Source: Lutibacter sp. UBA4458
GTDB lineage: Bacteria; Bacteroidota; Bacteroidia; Flavobacteriales; Flavobacteriaceae
Length of the DNA stretch: 26,911 bases
Direction: 5' to 3'
Assembly: GCA_002390165.1 (NCBI GenBank)
Contig: DGOU01000112.1
Coordinates: 1-26,911 of the forward strand
Positions 15,917 to 22,615 of this stretch are shown here, one piece after another (position 1 is the first letter of the stretch; each line of letters starts with the position of its first letter). The translations under genes and the position numbers were made by a program. The notes under the pieces are model-generated. The model made no database searches. It saw only the letters and a program-made list of their open reading frames with translations, and was not told where the DNA came from.

Positions 15917-16686
15917 TTTAAATCGTATCTAATGTTTTCAATAAGTTCCTTATTAGATTTAAATAGAACAAATTCACCATCTTTAAAATAAGATATTTTA
16001 CTGGTTTCTTCAGAAACTACTAAACAAAGTGCATCTGTTTTTTCAGTAACACCAACCGCAGCTCTATGACGTAAACCAAAATGATTTGGAAGTTGTTTTT
16101 GTGATAATGGTAAAACAACTCTTGCTGCAGTTATAAAATTTTCTTTAATAATTACTGCACCATCATGAAGCGGACTGTTTTTGTAAAATATACTATCTAA
16201 AATTGGTTTGTTAACTTCGGCGTTCATACTGTCGCCAGTAGATTTTATAAAATCTAAGTTTTGATTTCTTTCCAATACAATAATAGCGCCCATTTTTTTA
16301 TCCGCTAAACTTTCACAAGCTAAAATAATAGCTTCAATATCCGTAGTGTTTACAATTTCACTTTGTAAAAATTTTAACTGTTTTAAAAAATTTCGTCTTT
16401 GTGTAAAATTAGTGGAGCCTAACATTAATAAAAATTTCCGAACTTCAGGTTGAAAAACTATTAAAATGGCAATTGCTCCTACACTTATTAATGTTCCTAA
16501 CAAACCACTTAACATTTCCATTTGTAGTGCTTGTGTAATTTTCCAAATTAATACTACCAAGGCAATACCTATAAAAATATTTATTGCTACGGTACCTTTC
16601 AATAATTTGTATATATAATATAGTAAAATTGCTACCAGTACTATATCTAAAATATTGAGGATAGAAAAATCTAAAAAATCTAACAT
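15913..16686 (-). CDS. cdaA: Diadenylate cyclase CdaA
   Basis: This membrane enzyme makes cyclic di-AMP from two ATP. The 257-aa product has three transmembrane helices (about 8-27, 33-50 and 62-79) followed by the DAC domain with the catalytic LHDGAVII (DGA 175-177) and GLRHRAA (RHR 206-208). This is the CdaA layout, not DisA or CdaS. It is 46 nt downstream of a lipoprotein gene in the folP run; a weak TATTTTTA match (16708-16701, minus strand) could add a promoter. In Firmicutes cdaA is paired with the regulator cdaR (YbbR domain) and glmM; neither is present here, so a different partner or none is expected. Confidence 0.95.
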   Translation of the reverse strand: MLDFLDFSILNILDIVLVAILLYYIYKLLKGTVAINIFIGIALVVLIWKITQALQMEMLSGLLGTLISVGAIAILIVFQPEVRKFLLMLGSTNFTQRRNFLKQLKFLQSEIVNTTDIEAIILACESLADKKMGAIIVLERNQNLDFIKSTGDSMNAEVNKPILDSIFYKNSPLHDGAVIIKENFITAARVVLPLSQKQLPNHFGLRHRAAVGVTEKTDALCLVVSEETSKISYFKDGEFVLFKSNKELIENIRYDLN

Positions 16687-16732
16687 GGAGCTTGTTTTTG
16701 TAAAAATAGAAAAAAGTTATGATAATAAATAG

Positions 16733-17446
16733 CTAATTACAATTGCAATTTGGAACTTTATTTTTATCAAACACAAATAGTTCTTTATCGACCTTAATTT
16801 TTTTAGTTTTAAGGTTGTTTATTAAAGTTAAATAATTTAAAAAATCTTGATATAATAAATCTTCATTAAAATTTAAATGCAGCAATGTTGTTTTATTTTC
16901 TGAAGAGAAATTTATAAAATCGATTATTGTTTTTTTAAATTCGGGATAATTAATTTTAGCATCGTTCAGAAGTGCATAATTTTTATTAAAAGTTATATTG
17001 ATATTGTTGAAATTAATATATTTTTTGGGACTTCTTTTTATTACGTATTTTGATAATAAGCTATCTGTTTTAAAAGAAATAGAATCAAAAGGTATAAAAG
17101 ATAACTTTTTGGTAATAGTATCTGAATAACTGAAATAATCATGCATTCCTTTTTTTGAATGTACTGAGTTTGCATGTTTATATTGCAGTTTTTTTATGGA
17201 AGAAATAATAGTTTTTAAAGGTAACCGTTTGTCTATATTGTAAATCCAATGTGTAGTGGCAATAGTATTTTTTCGATTAACATCTGCAATAGTATCTTTG
17301 TCTTTTAATGTGAAAAACATCCATACTTCAGAGTGGTTATAAATTATTTCTTCAAAACCTTTATTTGGCAGCGTAGGTATTTTTATTTCTTTTTTTTGAC
17401 AGCTAAATAAACTGACTACTGCTAATAAAATTATTATTTTTTTCAT
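16733..17446 (-). CDS. Predicted lipoprotein, function unknown
   Basis: A 237-aa protein with a lipoprotein signal (LLAVVSLFSC, lipid-modified Cys16). The rest mixes strands and helices, is rich in Lys, Asn and Ile, and ends in NCNCN. No catalytic motif is visible. The start overlaps the folP stop by 4 nt (ATGA type), and cdaA begins 46 nt after its end, so it is probably translated from the same mRNA as the folate and c-di-AMP genes. Because CdaA is an integral membrane enzyme, an envelope lipoprotein made alongside it could be a partner; that is inference from position only. Confidence 0.8.
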   Translation of the reverse strand: MKKIIILLAVVSLFSCQKKEIKIPTLPNKGFEEIIYNHSEVWMFFTLKDKDTIADVNRKNTIATTHWIYNIDKRLPLKTIISSIKKLQYKHANSVHSKKGMHDYFSYSDTITKKLSFIPFDSISFKTDSLLSKYVIKRSPKKYINFNNINITFNKNYALLNDAKINYPEFKKTIIDFINFSSENKTTLLHLNFNEDLLYQDFLNYLTLINNLKTKKIKVDKELFVFDKNKVPNCNCN

Positions 17447-18276
17447 GAATTATTTTTTAGTAAATCTACAATTTTAATACATTCTATTGCTTCTTTTACA
17501 TCGTGTACTCGTAAAATATTTGCGCCATGTAGAAGTGCTATAGTATTTGCGGAAGATGTTGCGTTAAGTGCTGTTTCAGGATTAATTTGCAATGGTTTGT
17601 ATAGCATAGATTTACGAGAAATTCCAACTAAAGTAGGAACATTTAAATTTTGAAACATGTTTAAATGATGCAAAAGTTGATAGTTATGTGCCACAGTTTT
17701 TCCAAAACCAAAACCAACATCGGTTATAATATCATTAACGCCTAGTTTTCTAAGTTGGGCAATTTTATCAGAAAAATAAAAAAGCAAATCTTGTACAATA
17801 TTATTATAATTAGGATCTGTTTGCATATTTTCTGGGTTTCCTTGCATATGCATAATAATATATGGCACTTGTAATTCAGCAATGGTTTTAAACATATTTT
17901 TATCTAATGTGCCTGCCGAAATATCATTTATAATACTAGCTCCGTGTAAAACACATTGTTTAGCTATGGAACTTCTAAAAGTATCTATAGAAATTATTAT
18001 TTCTGGAAATGTTTTTACTAGAGTTTTAACAACAGGTAAAATGCGGTTTAATTCTTCTTTTTCTGAAATAGGTTTTGCTCCTGGGCGCGAGGAATAAGCA
18101 CCAATATCTATAAAAGTAGCGCCTTCAAAAATCATTTTTTCAACGTGGTTAATTATACCTCTTTCGGAAGCGTATTTCCCTCCATCAAAAAAAGAGTCCG
18201 GAGTTATATTTAAAATTCCCATAACTTTAGGAGAAGATAAATCTACTAGTTTTCCTTTACAATTTATGCTGTACAT
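17443..18276 (-). CDS. folP: Dihydropteroate synthase
   Basis: This cytoplasmic folate enzyme joins p-aminobenzoate to dihydropterin pyrophosphate and is the sulfonamide target. The 277-aa protein shows the full TIM-barrel motif set: NITPDSF (23-29), DIGAYSSRPGA (57-67), IDTFRS (97-102), ND (117-118), HMQGNPENM (143-151), DVGFGFGK (186-193) and SRKS (220-223). The start overlaps the LOG gene's stop by 1 nt and its end overlaps the lipoprotein start by 4 nt. No acquired-resistance-type change can be claimed from motifs alone. Confidence 0.96.
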   Translation of the reverse strand: MYSINCKGKLVDLSSPKVMGILNITPDSFFDGGKYASERGIINHVEKMIFEGATFIDIGAYSSRPGAKPISEKEELNRILPVVKTLVKTFPEIIISIDTFRSSIAKQCVLHGASIINDISAGTLDKNMFKTIAELQVPYIIMHMQGNPENMQTDPNYNNIVQDLLFYFSDKIAQLRKLGVNDIITDVGFGFGKTVAHNYQLLHHLNMFQNLNVPTLVGISRKSMLYKPLQINPETALNATSSANTIALLHGANILRVHDVKEAIECIKIVDLLKNNS

Positions 18277-18857
18277 TAACTTACCACTTTATTAATTACT
18301 TTGGTTATTTTAGGAGCGTTATACGTCTCCATTTTTGTGATTAAATCTTCAATAGAGTTGGCAATAAGTAGCATTTTTTTATTAGATTCTTTTAAATATC
18401 CTTCTGTAACCATAACCTCTAATTGTTTAATTAAAGGATTAAAAAAACCATTAGTATTTAAAATACCAATAGGTTTTTGTTCAATTCCTAATTGACTTAA
18501 AGTTAAAGCTTCAAAAATTTCATCTAAAGTTCCAAATCCGCCGGGCAGCGCAATATAACCATCTACCATTTTGCTAATGGTAACCTTGCGTTCACTCATT
18601 GTTTTAGTAACAATCATTTCTGAAATGTTTGCATGGGCAACTTCTTCATGTCGTAGTAATCCAGGAATTACTCCGATAACGTTACCTTCTTTTCTCAACA
18701 TTGTGTCTGCTATTGCTCCCATCATTCCAATTTTTCCTCCACCATATACTAAACTAATTTTATTTTCAGCAAAATAGACACCTAATTTAACGGCGTCATT
18801 TTTATAAACGTCACTAAATCCTAAGCTAGAACCACAAAAAACGGCAATTTTATTCAT
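18276..18857 (-). CDS. LOG family (TIGR00730) nucleoside 5'-monophosphate phosphoribohydrolase
   Basis: A Rossmann-fold hydrolase that splits the base from nucleoside 5'-monophosphates; plant and some bacterial members release cytokinins, many bacterial ones act on AMP. The 193-aa product has FCGSSLG (7-13), YGGGKIGMMG (38-47), the conserved SERK (88-91) and the active-site PGGFGTLDE (105-113). It is the first gene of the run leading to folP and cdaA and is divergent from the DUF1599 gene over 61 nt. No exact -7 element was found for it in that gap. Cytokinin production is not implied by membership of the family. Confidence 0.9.
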   Translation of the reverse strand: MNKIAVFCGSSLGFSDVYKNDAVKLGVYFAENKISLVYGGGKIGMMGAIADTMLRKEGNVIGVIPGLLRHEEVAHANISEMIVTKTMSERKVTISKMVDGYIALPGGFGTLDEIFEALTLSQLGIEQKPIGILNTNGFFNPLIKQLEVMVTEGYLKESNKKMLLIANSIEDLITKMETYNAPKITKVINKVVS

Positions 18858-18883
18858 AATTATAAAGATGTTTTTTTATTCCT

Positions 18884-18891
18884 TAAATTTG
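18884..18891 (+). promoter_or_regulatory. -7 promoter element of the DUF1599 gene
   Basis: TAAATTTG matches TAnnTTTG and ends 27 nt before the ATG at 18919, in the short gap between divergent genes. No -33 TTG is visible. Confidence 0.5.
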
Positions 18892-18918
18892 TCCGAAATT
18901 TACGCAAATTAAAGTTAC

Positions 18919-19461
18919 ATGCAACAAACTTCAAAACAGTATAATCAGGTTGTTGAAAAATGCCGAACCTTATATATTAATAAACTAAAAGATTACGGAA
19001 GTGCTTGGCGAATTTTAAGATTGCCTTCGCTAACCGATCAAATTTTTATTAAAGCACAACGGATTAGACAGCTACAAGAAAACAGTACAAGAAAAGTAGA
19101 TGAAGGAGAAGTTTCTGAATTTATTGGAATAATTAATTATTCTGTAATGGCATTAATTCAATTAGAAAAAGGAATTGCAGAGCAACCAGATTTAGATGTT
19201 GAAACTGCAACAACCTTGTTTAATAAACATATTGAAATCACCAAGGAATTAATGGAAAACAAAAACCATGATTATGGAGAAGCTTGGCGAGAAATGCGTG
19301 TAAGTTCCTTAACCGATTTAATTTTACAGAAATTATTGAGAGTTAAACAAATTGAAAATAATAAAGGTAAAACTCTTGTTTCAGAAGGTATAGATGCTAA
19401 TTATCAAGATATGATTAATTATGCTATTTTTGCTTTAATTCATTTAAAAGTAAATAAATAA
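18919..19461 (+). CDS. DUF1599 (nucleotide-modification-associated) protein with internal duplication
   Basis: A 180-aa all-helical cytoplasmic protein made of two copies of one domain. Copy 1 (about 10-83) has YGSAWRILRLPSLTDQI, copy 2 (about 101-177) has YGEAWREMRVSSLTDLI; each is followed by a basic helix (KAQRIRQL, KLLRVKQI) and an INY-x(3)-ALI-x-L helix. The family is described as associated with nucleotide modification in phage contexts, while this chromosomal form has no proven activity. The stop overlaps the next gene's start by 1 nt (TAATG). It is divergent from the LOG gene, a nucleotide hydrolase. Confidence 0.85.
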   Translation: MQQTSKQYNQVVEKCRTLYINKLKDYGSAWRILRLPSLTDQIFIKAQRIRQLQENSTRKVDEGEVSEFIGIINYSVMALIQLEKGIAEQPDLDVETATTLFNKHIEITKELMENKNHDYGEAWREMRVSSLTDLILQKLLRVKQIENNKGKTLVSEGIDANYQDMINYAIFALIHLKVNK

Positions 19462-20423
19462 TGAAAATTGCTATTCAAATTTCAAAAATAATTATTGGAA
19501 TCACTTTTATATTTTCTGGATTTGTAAAAATGGTTGATCCATTAGGTACCAGTTATAAATTACAGGAATACTTAAGTGCTGATGTTTTGAATTTGGAAAG
19601 TTTAATACATTATGCTTTACCATTATCAGTGCTATTAATTTTTATAGAATTTTTTCTTGGAGTTTTGTTATTAATAGGCTATTTACCTAAAATTACCATT
19701 TGGGGTTTAGTACTTTTAATAGGGTTCTTTTTGTTTTTAACTTGGTATTCTGCCTACTATAATAAAGTTACGGACTGTGGTTGTTTTGGGGATGCGGTAA
19801 CTTTAACACCTTGGCAAACCTTTTATAAAAATGTATTCTTCTTAATTTTAATAATTTTCTTGTTATTTAATAGTAAGGAAATTAAACCAATTGGGGGAAT
19901 TCCTTTGTTAAAATGGATTTCTTTTTTATCCTTTATAGGAAGTTTTACTTTAATGTATTACGTATTATTACATTTACCAATTATTGATTTTAGACCGTAT
20001 GCAGTTGGAAAAAATATTCCTGCACAAATGCAATTTGTTGGAGATGATTTACCACCAGTTCATGATTTTTTATTAGAAACTAATGATGGAGAAGATTTAA
20101 CAAATAAAGTATTAGAATCTCAAAAAGTTCTATTAGTAGTAATGAATACTATTGAAAAAAGTAGAAAGGGAGCTTTTAAAAATGTGAAAAAAATTACAGA
20201 CAAAGCTATTAATGAAGGTTATTTGGTTTATGCATTATCTTCTTCATTAAATGATACATTTGTTGAATATAGGAAAAATAACAATTTCAATTTTGAAATG
20301 TTATTTTGTGATGAAACTACTTTAAAAACAATTGTAAGGGCAAATCCAGGTGTCGTAATTTTAAATACTGGAACGGTAAAAGGAAAATGGAACGCTAGAG
20401 ATATAGATAAAATTAATTTATAA
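19461..20423 (+). CDS. BT_3928-type DoxX/MauE membrane protein with thioredoxin-like tail
   Basis: A 320-aa protein of the Bacteroidota BT_3928 family. The N-terminal half is a DoxX/MauE-like bundle (helices about 5-23, 48-73, 78-99, 121-136 and 150-170), with DCGCFGDAV at 105-113, whose Cys106-Gly-Cys108 pair is conserved in this type. After a DFRPYAVGKNIP linker (176-187) the C-terminal third (about 195-320) looks like a thioredoxin fold facing the periplasm but lacks a CxxC. MauE/DoxX relatives assist disulfide or redox reactions; here the function is unknown. It is coupled to DUF1599 (TAATG) and lies 2 nt before crcB. Confidence 0.85.
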   Translation: MKIAIQISKIIIGITFIFSGFVKMVDPLGTSYKLQEYLSADVLNLESLIHYALPLSVLLIFIEFFLGVLLLIGYLPKITIWGLVLLIGFFLFLTWYSAYYNKVTDCGCFGDAVTLTPWQTFYKNVFFLILIIFLLFNSKEIKPIGGIPLLKWISFLSFIGSFTLMYYVLLHLPIIDFRPYAVGKNIPAQMQFVGDDLPPVHDFLLETNDGEDLTNKVLESQKVLLVVMNTIEKSRKGAFKNVKKITDKAINEGYLVYALSSSLNDTFVEYRKNNNFNFEMLFCDETTLKTIVRANPGVVILNTGTVKGKWNARDIDKINL

Positions 20424-20425
20424 CA

Positions 20426-20797
20426 ATGAAACAGGTTTTATTAGTTTTCTTAGGAGGTGGTTTTGGAAGTGTTTCTAGATACCTATTAAGTAAATGGGTA
20501 AATAATTTTGATACAAACCTTCCTTATGGCACTATGCTATCTAATGTGTTAGGAAGTTTGTTAATTGGTGTTATATTGGGGTATTTAGCTAAAACTCCTC
20601 ATTTGTCTCAAAGTCAATCATTGCTTTTAGCTACTGGTTTCTGTGGAGGCTTTACCACCTTTTCTACTTTCGCATACGAAAATCACGTCTTTTTTAAAAA
20701 TGGAGATTACCTTCATTTTTTCGCCTATACTACTAGTTCTTTAGTGTTAGGTTTTACCGCCGTATTTTTTGGGTTATACTTATCTAAATTGATATAA
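20426..20797 (+). CDS. crcB: Fluoride channel CrcB/Fluc
   Basis: CrcB proteins are small fluoride-selective channels that relieve fluoride toxicity. At 123 aa with four transmembrane helices this is a usual-length single-domain protein. Motifs: GGFGSVSRY (11-19), GTMLSN with the pore Asn40 (35-40), and GFCGGFTTFSTF (71-82), which carries the Phe-box residues and central-sodium backbone. A single copy implies a dual-topology homodimer. It starts 2 nt after the BT_3928 gene; there is no room for the fluoride riboswitch often found before crcB, so its expression must follow the upstream genes. Confidence 0.95.
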   Translation: MKQVLLVFLGGGFGSVSRYLLSKWVNNFDTNLPYGTMLSNVLGSLLIGVILGYLAKTPHLSQSQSLLLATGFCGGFTTFSTFAYENHVFFKNGDYLHFFAYTTSSLVLGFTAVFFGLYLSKLI

Positions 20798-20823
20798 TTC
20801 TTTAAAAATAACCTTTTTTTAAA

Positions 20824-20849
20824 TTTCTATCATTACAAAATGATAGAAA
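20824..20849. repeat. Inverted repeat after crcB
   Basis: A perfect 11-bp arm pair (TTTCTATCATT at 20824-20834, AATGATAGAAA at 20839-20849) around an ACAA loop. On the plus strand it is followed by A residues rather than T, so it is not a classic terminator; a run of seven T lies before it. It may be an operator, a U-less terminator or a processing hairpin. Confidence 0.6.
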
Positions 20850-20869
20850 AATATACTTATATATTATTT

Positions 20870-20943
20870 ACCCATTAAAAAAATAGGGTTAAAAATATTA
20901 AAAATATAAAAAAATAAAATCCACCCCCTAAAAAATAGGGGGT
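20870..20943. promoter_or_regulatory. Paired ACCC/GGGT inverted repeats upstream of the P-II operon
   Basis: Site 1 (20870-20889) reads ACCC, an A/T-rich core of 12 nt, GGGT. Site 2 (20923-20943) is a perfect 8-bp pair, ACCCCCTA and TAGGGGGT, around five A. Their centres are about 53 bp apart, near five helical turns. Site 2 lies where the -33 contact of the downstream promoter would be. These are the only such G/C clusters in a 200-nt region of almost pure A/T. Confidence 0.5.
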
Positions 20944-20958
20944 AAAAAAATATAAATA

Positions 20959-20966
20959 TATATTTG
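20959..20966 (+). promoter_or_regulatory. -7 promoter element of the P-II/amtB operon
   Basis: TATATTTG is a full TAnnTTTG match, 31 nt before the ATG at 20998. No TTG exists at the -33 distance; instead the second ACCC/GGGT repeat ends 15 bp upstream, which suggests activator- or repressor-controlled use. Confidence 0.6.
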
Positions 20967-20997
20967 ACAAAAATAACCTATAAAAATTATTTTAATT

Positions 20998-21336
20998 ATG
21001 AAGAAAATCGAAACAATTATTCGAAAATCAAAATTTGATGAAGTAAAGGATGCCTTACATCGAATAGAGGTCAATTTTTTTAGTTACTGGGATGTAACAG
21101 GAGTTGGTAATGAAAAGCAAGGACACGTATATAGAGGTGTTAGTTATAGCACAAGTGATATTCAGCGAAGGTTTTTATCCATTGTAGTTTCTGATCCTTT
21201 TTTAGATAGAACGGTTGAGGCAATTATTAAAGCAGCTTATACGGGTAATGTTGGTGATGGTAAAATATTTGTTTCAGATGTTATTGAGTCTTATAGAATA
21301 CGAACAAGTGAAAAAGGGGCTGATGCTCTTAAGTAA
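20998..21336 (+). CDS. P-II family nitrogen regulator (GlnK-like)
   Basis: P-II proteins are trimers that sense 2-oxoglutarate and ATP/ADP and block AmtB when nitrogen is plentiful. The 112-aa product keeps the core: T-loop with KQGHVYRGVSY (40-50), whose Tyr50 aligns with the uridylylated Tyr51 of E. coli; the TGNVGDGKIFV nucleotide loop; and RIRT near the C-terminus. The second arm of the T-loop (SDIQRRFLSIVV) differs from the FLPKVKIEIVV type of proteobacteria. It stands 42 nt before amtB. Tyr modification is uncertain, as no GlnD is in the window. Confidence 0.93.
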   Translation: MKKIETIIRKSKFDEVKDALHRIEVNFFSYWDVTGVGNEKQGHVYRGVSYSTSDIQRRFLSIVVSDPFLDRTVEAIIKAAYTGNVGDGKIFVSDVIESYRIRTSEKGADALK

Positions 21337-21378
21337 ACAAAAATCAAAAAAATTAAATTAACTAATTAAAAAAATATT

Positions 21379-22584
21379 ATGGATACAAATGCAGTATTAG
21401 ACTTAATGTGGGTGGTAATTTCAGGAATTTTAGTGTTTTTTATGCAAGCAGGTTTTACTCTTGTAGAAACTGGTTTTACTAGGTCAAAAAATACAGGTAA
21501 TATAATAATGAAAAATATAATGGACTTCTGTATTGGGAGTTTATCTTTTTGGGCTTTAGGTTATGCACTAATGTATGGTGATGCAGCAGGTACATTTGGG
21601 GCATTAATTGGGAAACCATCCTTATTTTTTAGTAACCCTAATGAAATGCATAGTTTATTTTTTCAAACAGTTTTTGCTGCAACTTCAGCAACAATTGTTT
21701 CAGGTGCAATTGCAGGAAGGACTAAATTTTCAACCTATTTAATATTTTCACTTTTAATGACACTTATTATTTATCCAATTTCTGGACATTGGGTATGGCA
21801 AAGTGGAGGTTGGCTTTCTAAACTTGGATTTATTGACTTTGCTGGGTCAACAGTTGTACATTCTGTTGGAGGATGGGCAGCTTTGGTCGCGGCTATTTTG
21901 GTTGGACCAAGAATTGGAAAATATGTTAATGGAAAATCAAATGCAATTCCAGGTCATAATTTATTAATAGGAGCCTTAGGTGTATTTATACTTTGGTTAG
22001 GTTGGTTTGGATTTAATGCAGGATCGCAATTAGCAATTTCAGGTGACAATGCTAATGCCGTAGCCGATATAATTATAACTACAAATTTAGCAGCAGCAGC
22101 AGCAGCAATAACGTCCATGTTTGTAACATGGTATTCTTACGGTAAACCGGATATTTCAATGACCTTGAATGGCGCTTTAGCAGGCTTGGTAGCAATAACT
22201 GCTGGTTGTGCCGCAGTTAGTCCGGCAGGTGCAGTGGTAATAGGTATTATTGCTGGTGTTGTTGTGGTTTTTTCTATTGATTTTATTGATAAAAAATTAA
22301 AAATTGATGATCCTGTTGGTGCAATTTCAGTACATGGAGTTACAGGAGCTTTAGGAACATTATTAGTAGGTGTATTTGCTAAAGATGGAGGATTACTTTA
22401 TGGAGGTGGATTTCATCAATTAGGGGTTCAGGCAATTGGTGTTTTTGCCATAGCAATTTGGGCAATTGTTGCTTCTTTTATTGTATTGTTTATTTTGAAA
22501 AAAACTATGGGGTTAAGGGTTTCTAAGGTAGAAGAAGAAGAAGGATTAGATAAACATGAACACGATATGAGTGTTTATAATTAA
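21379..22584 (+). CDS. amtB: Ammonium transporter AmtB
   Basis: AmtB carries ammonium across the inner membrane as a trimer. The 401-aa protein has eleven expected helices. Key residues seen: Asp153 in FIDFAG, the twin pore histidines His161 (STVVHSVGG) and His319 (DPVGAISVHGVTGALG), and the SGHWVW stretch near 135-140 that forms part of the recruitment and pore vestibule. There is no cleaved signal peptide, unlike E. coli AmtB. A short acidic/His-rich cytoplasmic tail (LRVSKVEEEEGLDKHEH) follows the last helix, where P-II would bind. It sits between the P-II gene (42 nt) and a porin gene (31 nt). Confidence 0.96.
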   Translation: MDTNAVLDLMWVVISGILVFFMQAGFTLVETGFTRSKNTGNIIMKNIMDFCIGSLSFWALGYALMYGDAAGTFGALIGKPSLFFSNPNEMHSLFFQTVFAATSATIVSGAIAGRTKFSTYLIFSLLMTLIIYPISGHWVWQSGGWLSKLGFIDFAGSTVVHSVGGWAALVAAILVGPRIGKYVNGKSNAIPGHNLLIGALGVFILWLGWFGFNAGSQLAISGDNANAVADIIITTNLAAAAAAITSMFVTWYSYGKPDISMTLNGALAGLVAITAGCAAVSPAGAVVIGIIAGVVVVFSIDFIDKKLKIDDPVGAISVHGVTGALGTLLVGVFAKDGGLLYGGGFHQLGVQAIGVFAIAIWAIVASFIVLFILKKTMGLRVSKVEEEEGLDKHEHDMSVYN

Positions 22585-22615
22585 ACACATTTTAAACATA
22601 TAAAAAATATAAAAT

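Noticed and set aside
17882..18777. Three plus-strand open frames (17882-18097, 18301-18495, 18571-18777) opposite folP and the LOG gene
   Set aside because: All lie antisense to conserved motifs of real genes and show no family features.
20424..20425. Fluoride riboswitch upstream of crcB
   Set aside because: Only 2 nt separate crcB from the preceding gene, and no such fold is evident in the coding end upstream.
20798..20997. Sigma-54 promoter (TGGCAC-N5-TTGCA) or NtrC site before the P-II gene
   Set aside because: No such sequence is present; the region is A/T-only apart from the ACCC/GGGT repeats, and a TAnnTTTG element is present instead.
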